Part shown: one piece after another, positions 59,033-64,000 of the stretch
Position numbering within the stretch: the first letter of the stretch is position 1
How the letters are laid out: each line of letters opens with the position of its first letter
Source of the DNA: Vibrio rarus
GTDB taxonomy: Bacteria; Pseudomonadota; Gammaproteobacteria; Enterobacterales; Vibrionaceae
DNA length: 64,000 bases
Direction of reading: 5' to 3'
Assembly: GCF_024347075.1 (NCBI RefSeq)
Contig: NZ_AP024900.1
Span: forward strand, 2,232,001 to 2,296,000
Program-made: the position numbers and the translations under genes
The notes under the pieces: model-generated
What the model saw: the letters and a program-made list of their open reading frames with translations, nothing else
Databases searched by the model: none
Told to the model about the DNA's origin: nothing

Positions 59033-59631
59033 TGACACTGATTATCGGCCTCACCGGAGGTATTGGTAGCGGAAAAACTACCGTAGCCAATCATTTTCAT
59101 GACAATTACCACATTGATATCGTAGATGCTGATCTGGTTGCAAGAGAAGTGGTTGCAGTGGGTAGTCTTGGGCTAAAGGCCATCGCCGATAAATTTGGGG
59201 CGGGGGTTTTACACAATGACGGAACGCTGAACCGAGTCACTCTACGAGAGTTGCTGTTTGCCGACAGCAGTAATAAACAGTGGATTGATAACTTGTTGCA
59301 TCCAATGATACGCCAAAGAATGCAACAGCAACTCACACAAGTGCGTTCTCCCTACTGTCTGCTGGTGATTCCTCTTATGGTGGAAAATAATCTGCAGTCT
59401 ATGGCTGACCGAGTCTTAGTCGTCGATGTTTCTCCTACGACGCAGATCGAGCGGACCTTACACAGGGATGGCGTATCGGAAAATCAGGTGCGAGCCATAC
59501 TTAAAGTGCAAGCAAGTCGAGAACAAAGGCTCGCTATTGCCGATGATATTATTAGCAATGATGATGAAAGTCAGGATTTAGAAGAAAAAATTGCTCACTT
59601 ACATCGTAAATATCTAGCTTTATGCGACTGA
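59032..59631 (+). CDS. coaE: Dephospho-CoA kinase
   Basis: CoaE makes CoA from dephospho-CoA, the last step of the pathway fed by panB and panC elsewhere in this window. The 199-residue kinase has the P-loop GLTGGIGSGKTTVA (about 6-19) and the lid region ERTLHRDGVSENQVRAIL. The start overlaps the pilD stop by 1 bp. It is followed by zapD, as in enteric bacteria. Confidence 0.96.
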   Translation: MTLIIGLTGGIGSGKTTVANHFHDNYHIDIVDADLVAREVVAVGSLGLKAIADKFGAGVLHNDGTLNRVTLRELLFADSSNKQWIDNLLHPMIRQRMQQQLTQVRSPYCLLVIPLMVENNLQSMADRVLVVDVSPTTQIERTLHRDGVSENQVRAILKVQASREQRLAIADDIISNDDESQDLEEKIAHLHRKYLALCD

Positions 59632-59674
59632 TTTCTGGGAGAATAACCAATATGTCTAAAGCCGGATTCATTAC

Positions 59675-60415
59675 ATGATAACCCAAAGATATGAACACCC
59701 ACTGAATGAAAAAACCAGAACCTATCTGCGTATCGAAAGTCTGATTCGTCAGGCGCAGCACTGTGCAACCTTTTCCGATACCCAGCACTATCAAGTTCTT
59801 TTTCGTTCATTGTTCGATCTTTTAGATATCTTCGACCAAATTCAGCTCAAACCTGAATTACTAAAAGATCTCGATAAACTAAAGCTGACATACCGCCATT
59901 GGCTTAATGTTCCTGGAGTGGACCAAAAACGCTTACAAGGACTGTTAAATGAGATCGCTTTAGTGCATACCGAGGTACTGAAAGCGCAACGGTTCGGTAC
60001 TAAACTCAAAGAAGATAACTTCCTATCATCGATTCGACAGCGCTTTAACTTGCCCGGTGGAGCCTGTTGCTTTGATCTTCCGGCTTTACATTACTGGCTA
60101 CATCAGCCACTAGAGAAGCGCATGTCCCATGCGCAGCAATGGCTTACCTCTCTTGCACCACTCAATCACGCCTTGCAACAGTGGCTCAACCTCACCCGAA
60201 ATTCAGCCCAGTTTACGCCTAAAATTGCCCGTAATGGCTTTTACCAAAGTGATGCCGACGAAGCTAACATACTCAGACTGCATTTTGCCCATGATTATGG
60301 CGTATATCCTATGGTTTCAGGACATAAGAACCGTTTTGCGATAAAATTCATTCACTTTGATAGTGGCCAAGCCAGTACTCAAGACATAGAATTTGAACTG
60401 GCTATTTGTAGCTAG
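59675..60415 (+). CDS. zapD: Cell division protein ZapD
   Basis: ZapD (formerly YacF) bundles FtsZ filaments at the division site. The 246-residue protein begins [21 protein letters not shown], the typical start of the family, with an alpha-helical N-terminal part and a beta-rich C-terminal part. There are no catalytic motifs. It is between coaE and yacG, a conserved order. Confidence 0.95.
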   Translation: MITQRYEHPLNEKTRTYLRIESLIRQAQHCATFSDTQHYQVLFRSLFDLLDIFDQIQLKPELLKDLDKLKLTYRHWLNVPGVDQKRLQGLLNEIALVHTEVLKAQRFGTKLKEDNFLSSIRQRFNLPGGACCFDLPALHYWLHQPLEKRMSHAQQWLTSLAPLNHALQQWLNLTRNSAQFTPKIARNGFYQSDADEANILRLHFAHDYGVYPMVSGHKNRFAIKFIHFDSGQASTQDIEFELAICS

Positions 60416-60438
60416 TTATATCATTAAGAGAAAGAAAC

Positions 60439-60633
60439 ATGACTAAAGTTACCATAGTACCCTGCCCGACCTGTGGCGCAGATGTGGAGTGGGGAGAGCA
60501 AAGCCCTAACCGCCCTTTTTGTAGTAAGAAGTGTCAAATGATCGATTTTGGCGACTGGGCCGACGAAGAAAACTCAATCCCTGGTGCACCAGATATGTCA
60601 GACTCTGATGGCTGGTCAGAAGACCCGTATTAA
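60439..60633 (+). CDS. yacG: DNA gyrase inhibitor YacG (zinc-binding)
   Basis: A 64-residue zinc protein that binds GyrB and blocks gyrase in E. coli. The zinc site is made of CPTC and a later C-x3-C (FCSKKC), followed by the family motif [11 protein letters not shown]. Ribosome site AAGAGAAAGAAA is weak. It is the last gene of the coaE-zapD-yacG set. The usual next gene, mutT, is absent; a tandem repeat array follows instead. Confidence 0.95.
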   Translation: MTKVTIVPCPTCGADVEWGEQSPNRPFCSKKCQMIDFGDWADEENSIPGAPDMSDSDGWSEDPY

Positions 60634-60734
60634 TTAAAGAAAGAGGGTCGTGATTCTGAGATGATCCTCTCAACCCCAGCATGCCACACCTCAAGCAAGC
60701 GCACCCTCTAAGAATCCAAGCCCCCCGAATACCT

Positions 60735-61336
60735 AGGCTTTTACTAATAATAATCCACCCATCACACCTATTTAGGGTCTTTTAGCGCAGGAAATTTGTG
60801 CCTTCGCAAGGAGGAGACGCGCAGTGTGCACTCGCACATGAGCATCGACGACGCCGCGAAGGTGCAAATTAACCAAAAACCAATATAAGGCTTTTACCAA
60901 TCATTGACCCCACCCTCGCCTCTATTTTGGGTCTTTTAGCGCAGGAAATTTGTGCCTTCGCAAGGAGGAGACGCGCAATGTGCACTCGCACATGAGCATC
61001 GACGACGCCGCGAAGGTGCAAATTAACCAAAAACCAATATAAGGCTTTTACCAATCATTGACCCCACCCTCGCCTCTATTTTGGGTCTTTTAGCGCAGGA
61101 AATTTGTGCTTTCGCAAGGAGGAGACGCGCAGTGTGCATTCGCACATGAGCATCGACGACGCCGCGAGGTGCAAATTAACCAAAAACCAATATAAGGCTT
61201 TTACCAATCATTTACCCCACCCTCGCCTCTATTTTGGGTCTTTTAGCGCAGGAAATTTGTGCCTTCGCAAGGAGGAGACGCGCAGTGTGCACTCGTACAT
61301 GAGCATCGACGACGCCGCGAAGGTGCAAATTAACCA
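60735..61336 (+). repeat. Tandem array of a 154-bp palindromic unit
   Basis: Three complete units start at 60775, 60929 and 61083 (154, 154 and 153 bp). A partial fourth runs from 61236 to 61336, and a degenerate tail (60735-60774) precedes the first. Each unit starts GGGTCTTTTAGCGCAGGAAA. It contains a 15-bp stem AATTTGTGCCTTCGC / GCGAAGGTGCAAATT with two G-U-type pairs. Inside it is a small hairpin GTGTGC-ACTC-GCACAT. The few base differences between units keep these stems pairable. The array fills the gap between the convergent yacG and rplS genes. No gene is credible here; long frames across it are products of the repetition. It is not a CRISPR array, since there are no spacers. Confidence 0.95.
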
Positions 61337-61350
61337 GCTAAAAGCCCAAA

Positions 61351-61380
61351 ATAAAAACGGGAGCCGTTAATGGCTCCCGT
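61351..61380 (-). terminator. Terminator of the rpsP-rimM-trmD-rplS operon
   Basis: On the minus strand ACGGGAGCC / GGCTCCCGT (6-nt loop) is followed by TTTTATTTT, 27 bp after the rplS stop. Confidence 0.92.
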
Positions 61381-61406
61381 CCTTTATGAGAAATGCAGGT
61401 TGTGCA

Positions 61407-61760
61407 TTACTTCTTAGCAAGTTTCTCTTTAATACGAGCTGACTTACCAGAACGCTCACGTAGGTAGTACAACTTGGCACGACGTACTGCACCACGGCGT
61501 TTAACTTCAATGCTATCAACCATTGGAGAGTGAGTTTGGAATGCACGCTCAACGCCTTCACCGTTCGAGATTTTACGAACTGTAAATGCAGAGTGTAGAC
61601 CACGGTTACGAATAGCGATTACAACGCCTTCGAATGCCTGTAGACGCTCACGGTCGCCCTCTTTAACTTTAACTTGAACTACTACAGTGTCACCAGGTGC
61701 GAATGTAGGTAGGTCTTGTTTCATTTGCTCTTGCTCAAGAGCGTTGATGATATTACTCAT
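61407..61760 (-). CDS. rplS: 50S ribosomal protein L19
   Basis: A 117-residue large-subunit protein lying at the 30S/50S interface. The family signature [22 protein letters not shown] is at the C-terminus. It is the last gene of the conserved rpsP-rimM-trmD-rplS operon and is followed by a strong terminator. The gap to trmD is 41 bp. Confidence 0.98.
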   Translation of the reverse strand: MSNIINALEQEQMKQDLPTFAPGDTVVVQVKVKEGDRERLQAFEGVVIAIRNRGLHSAFTVRKISNGEGVERAFQTHSPMVDSIEVKRRGAVRRAKLYYLRERSGKSARIKEKLAKK

Positions 61761-61801
61761 GTTTCTATACCCTAGAATAAACTGAATCTAAATTTAATAG
61801 G

Positions 61802-62560
61802 TTACTTACTGTCTTTATTCGTGCATTTTTGTTCATTCACGAACTCGGCAAGTAATTTTTCCTGTTCGTCAGTCAGAGCTAGGTTTCCCAGCATCTCAGG
61901 CCTTCTTAGCCAAGTACGGCCTAGCGATTGTTTTAACCGCCAGCGACGAATGTCCTTGTGATTTCCAGATTTTAGTACCGCAGGTACCTCTTCTCCATCC
62001 AACACTTCAGGACGCGTATAGTGGGGACAATCCAGTAATCCATTGGCAAAGGAATCTTCCTCTGCTGACGCAAAATCCCCTAGTACACCCGGTATAAACC
62101 GTGATACTGAGTCAATTAACGTCATGGCTGGCAGTTCACCACCTGTCATCACAAAATCCCCAATCGACCATTCTTCGTCAACTTCAGATTGTATGATGCG
62201 CTCATCTACCCCTTCGTAGCGACCACAAATGAGAAGCAAGTTCTCCGTTGTTGCCAACTCTTCTACCCCTTGCTGGTCGAGTTTACGACCTTGAGGGCTA
62301 AGATAGATAACCTTCGTCTTTCCAGGAGCCGCTTGTTTGGCAGTGTGAATAGCATCGCGCAAAGGCTGTACCATCATCAACATACCAGGGCCACCCCCGT
62401 AGGGTCTATCATCAACAGTGCGATGTTTGTCTTGTGTAAAATCGCGGGGATTCCACGTTTCTACAGACAAAAGACCTTTTTTTACCGCTTGACCTGTTAC
62501 ACCAAAATCAGTGACAGAGCGGAACATTTCTGGAAACAGGCTTATTATGCCAACCCACAT
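61802..62560 (-). CDS. trmD: tRNA (guanine-37-N1)-methyltransferase
   Basis: TrmD makes m1G37 in tRNAs reading CNN and some other codons, which prevents +1 frameshifting. The 252-residue SPOUT-class enzyme shows the trefoil-knot SAM site in [13 protein letters not shown] and [13 protein letters not shown]. The catalytic segment [11 protein letters not shown] is intact. It lies between rimM (21 bp away) and rplS. Confidence 0.98.
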   Translation of the reverse strand: MWVGIISLFPEMFRSVTDFGVTGQAVKKGLLSVETWNPRDFTQDKHRTVDDRPYGGGPGMLMMVQPLRDAIHTAKQAAPGKTKVIYLSPQGRKLDQQGVEELATTENLLLICGRYEGVDERIIQSEVDEEWSIGDFVMTGGELPAMTLIDSVSRFIPGVLGDFASAEEDSFANGLLDCPHYTRPEVLDGEEVPAVLKSGNHKDIRRWRLKQSLGRTWLRRPEMLGNLALTDEQEKLLAEFVNEQKCTNKDSK

Positions 62561-62581
62561 AGTTCACTCTCTAATTTTGAT

Positions 62582-63112
62582 TTAAAAGGCTGGATCCCAG
62601 TCAACTTCGATCCGTTGAGCTTCGCGATCAACTTTAATGATCACTTGCTCTTCAAGGAACGGAATTAATCGTTCCTTTTGGCCAAAAGCATCTTTCAAGT
62701 TAGCTTTCACTACCAAAACATCGTTTGAACCCGTCTCTAACATGTCAGTGACTTCGCCTAGATCGTAACCTTTTGTGGTAACAACCTTCATTCCAAACAA
62801 TTCACGCCAGTAGAATTCTTCTTCTGACAGTTCAGGCAATGACGATGGGGCTACTGAGATTTCAAAGTTAGTCAACAGATGTGCGTCTTCACGTACATCA
62901 AGACCTTCCAGCTTACACACATAACCTTTGTTATGACGCTTCCAGCTTTCTACTTTGTGCTCAACCCATACCCCCTTTTGGTTCAAGAACCAAGGGCTAT
63001 AACTGAAAATGTTTTCAGCATCGTCTGTAAAGGAATGAACTTTAAGCCAACCACGAATGCCATAAGTAGCGCCGAGCTTTCCTACGACAATTTTTTCGTT
63101 TTGTTCACTCAT
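62582..63112 (-). CDS. rimM: Ribosome maturation factor RimM
   Basis: A 176-residue assembly factor for the 30S head that binds protein S19. It has an N-terminal RimM barrel ([22 protein letters not shown]) and a C-terminal PRC-barrel ([21 protein letters not shown] ... [13 protein letters not shown]). It lies 32 bp downstream of rpsP. Confidence 0.97.
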   Translation of the reverse strand: MSEQNEKIVVGKLGATYGIRGWLKVHSFTDDAENIFSYSPWFLNQKGVWVEHKVESWKRHNKGYVCKLEGLDVREDAHLLTNFEISVAPSSLPELSEEEFYWRELFGMKVVTTKGYDLGEVTDMLETGSNDVLVVKANLKDAFGQKERLIPFLEEQVIIKVDREAQRIEVDWDPAF

Positions 63113-63144
63113 TCATTCTTTTCCTTACATCAAGAATTTGCTGA

Positions 63145-63393
63145 TTAAGCCGCTTTTTGAGCGTCTTTAACTAGCTTAGCTACGCGGTCAGAAACTGTAG
63201 CACCTTGTGAAACCCAATGAGTTACACGGTCTAGGTCAATACGTAGACCTTCTTCTTGACCTTGAGCTGTAGGGTTGAAGAAACCTACTTTCTCAATGAA
63301 ACGACCTGTAGCTGCGCGACGGCTGTCTGCTACTACGATTTGATAAAATGGACGCTTTTTAGCGCCGTGACGTGCCAAACGAATGGTAACCAT
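63145..63393 (-). CDS. rpsP: 30S ribosomal protein S16
   Basis: An 82-residue small-subunit protein, with typical start [25 protein letters not shown] and [10 protein letters not shown]. It is the first gene of the rpsP-rimM-trmD-rplS operon, so the promoter should lie in 63394-63570, between it and the ffh terminator. Confidence 0.98.
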   Translation of the reverse strand: MVTIRLARHGAKKRPFYQIVVADSRRAATGRFIEKVGFFNPTAQGQEEGLRIDLDRVTHWVSQGATVSDRVAKLVKDAQKAA

Positions 63394-63574
63394 GTCGTCC
63401 TCTTTGCTTTCTCAATAAAAAAATTAACCCCAAACGACTCTTTTAACGGAGTAATACGGGGTCTCGTGCCAAAATAAAGCTCGGGAATTTTACTCTTATT
63501 CCCAATCTTTGCAAGCGGTTTAGCTACTTTTTAGCCAAGTAATTCAATGTGAGGGAGTTAACAACTTAAAAATA

Positions 63575-63604
63575 AAAAGGCTCTATTTAATAATAGAGCC
63601 TTTT
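63575..63604 (-). terminator. Terminator after ffh
   Basis: GGCTCTATT / AATAGAGCC with a 4-nt loop, flanked by A and T runs, lying about 55 bp after the ffh stop on the minus strand. Confidence 0.88.
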
Positions 63605-63657
63605 CCTATAGTGAAGTCCTAAGCGCTGTTAGGTTAAGTTTCACAGCGAACTAATCG

Positions 63658-64000
63658 CTATCGGCCGAATGGTCCACCCATTCCGCCCATACCACCACCC
63701 ATGCCACCCATCATGCCTTGCATGTTGCGCATCATGCCGCGCATTCCACCTTTTTGCATTTTCTTCATCATCTTCTGCATTTGGGTGAATTGCTTAAGCA
63801 AACGGTTTACGTCTTGTACTTGTGTACCAGAACCTGCTGCAATACGTTTTTTGCGTGAACCTTTAATTAACTCTGGGCGCTTACGCTCTTTCATTGTCAT
63901 AGAGCTAATAATGGCTTCCATCTGCTTAAACATTTTGTCATCGACTTTGTCTTTCACATTGTCAGGCAGATTACCCATACCCGGTAGTTTGCCCATCATG
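63658..64000 (-). CDS. ffh: Signal recognition particle protein Ffh, C-terminal part only
   Basis: Only the last 113 or so residues are in the window; the gene continues past the right edge. Visible is the methionine-rich M domain that binds 4.5S RNA and signal peptides. It has the RNA-binding motif KGSRKKRIAAGSGTQVQDVNRLLKQF and a Gly-Met-rich tail ending GPFGR. It is upstream of the rpsP operon on the same strand, as in other gamma-proteobacteria, but a terminator separates them. Confidence 0.97.
   Translation of the reverse strand, partial: MMGKLPGMGNLPDNVKDKVDDKMFKQMEAIISSMTMKERKRPELIKGSRKKRIAAGSGTQVQDVNRLLKQFTQMQKMMKKMQKGGMRGMMRNMQGMMGGMGGGMGGMGGPFGR

Noticed and set aside
60735..61336. 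CRISPR array or integron attC cassette array
   Set aside because: The units are joined directly without unique spacers, there are no cas genes, and no attC core or integrase gene is present; the gap is also free of cassette ORFs.
61104..61370. An 88-codon plus-strand frame and a 61-codon minus-strand frame (60869-61054) inside the repeat array
   Set aside because: Both run across repeat unit boundaries and repeat the same peptide; they are a by-product of units whose length change shifts frames, not genes.

Overview
This window looks like chromosome of a marine gamma-proteobacterium of the Vibrionaceae, most likely a Vibrio. The evidence is gene content and order. A ChiS-type hybrid kinase sits beside a chitin-oligosaccharide ABC transporter, followed by fbpABC, glnK-amtB-yacL-acnB, mrcB-hrpB-sfsA-dksA-gluQ-pcnB-folK-panBC, and pdhR-aceEF-lpd with ampD-nadC-pilABCD-coaE-zapD-yacG. 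The ribosomal-processing operon rpsP-rimM-trmD-rplS follows, and then ffh. Species cannot be fixed from sequence reading alone. No rRNA, tRNA, CRISPR array, prophage, integron or transposase gene was seen.

Layout. 1-3.6 kb (minus): an RND efflux pair (pump truncated by the window edge) and erpA. 3.8-7.3 kb (plus): hemL, an AI-2E/PerM family membrane protein, rsmC. 7.4-19.2 kb (plus): the chitin module, with chiS, a 577-bp regulatory gap, a periplasmic chitooligosaccharide-binding protein, two permeases, two ATPases and a cytoplasmic GH20 hexosaminidase. 19.3-23.0 kb (minus): Fur-controlled ferric iron transporter fbpABC. 23.4-25.6 kb (minus): amtB and glnK behind a sigma-54 promoter with an NtrC-like site, then yacL. 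25.9-36 kb (minus): acnB, a patatin-type surface/secreted lipase, mrcB, hrpB. 36-41.9 kb (plus): sfsA, dksA, gluQ, pcnB, folK, panB, panC. 42-45.5 kb: an unrecognised 53-residue ORF, yadGH, can, hpt. 45.6-52.7 kb (minus): lpd, aceF, aceE, pdhR. 53-60.6 kb: ampD, then nadC, pilABCD, coaE, zapD and yacG. 60.6-61.4 kb: a gene-free tandem repeat array. 61.4-64 kb (minus): rplS, trmD, rimM, rpsP, ffh (partial).

How it works together. ChiS is expected to switch on the downstream transporter when the binding protein is loaded with chitin oligosaccharides. The transporter brings chitobiose-type sugars into the cytoplasm, where the GH20 enzyme, which has no signal peptide, would split them. Compared with the V. 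cholerae chb cluster as I remember it, the chitobiose phosphorylase, GlcNAc kinase and GH9 genes are absent here. Pyruvate dehydrogenase is preceded by its repressor PdhR, which has a perfect operator upstream. Nitrogen and iron uptake operons each show a readable promoter with the expected regulator site.

The unexplained structure is mostly intergenic. It includes a 154-bp tandem array whose base changes preserve a foldable RNA structure; a roughly 150-bp repeat present twice in opposite orientation, with head-only fragments elsewhere; a 53-codon ORF behind a perfect 15-bp palindrome; and a pair of direct repeats exactly 30 bp apart in the chitin promoter region.
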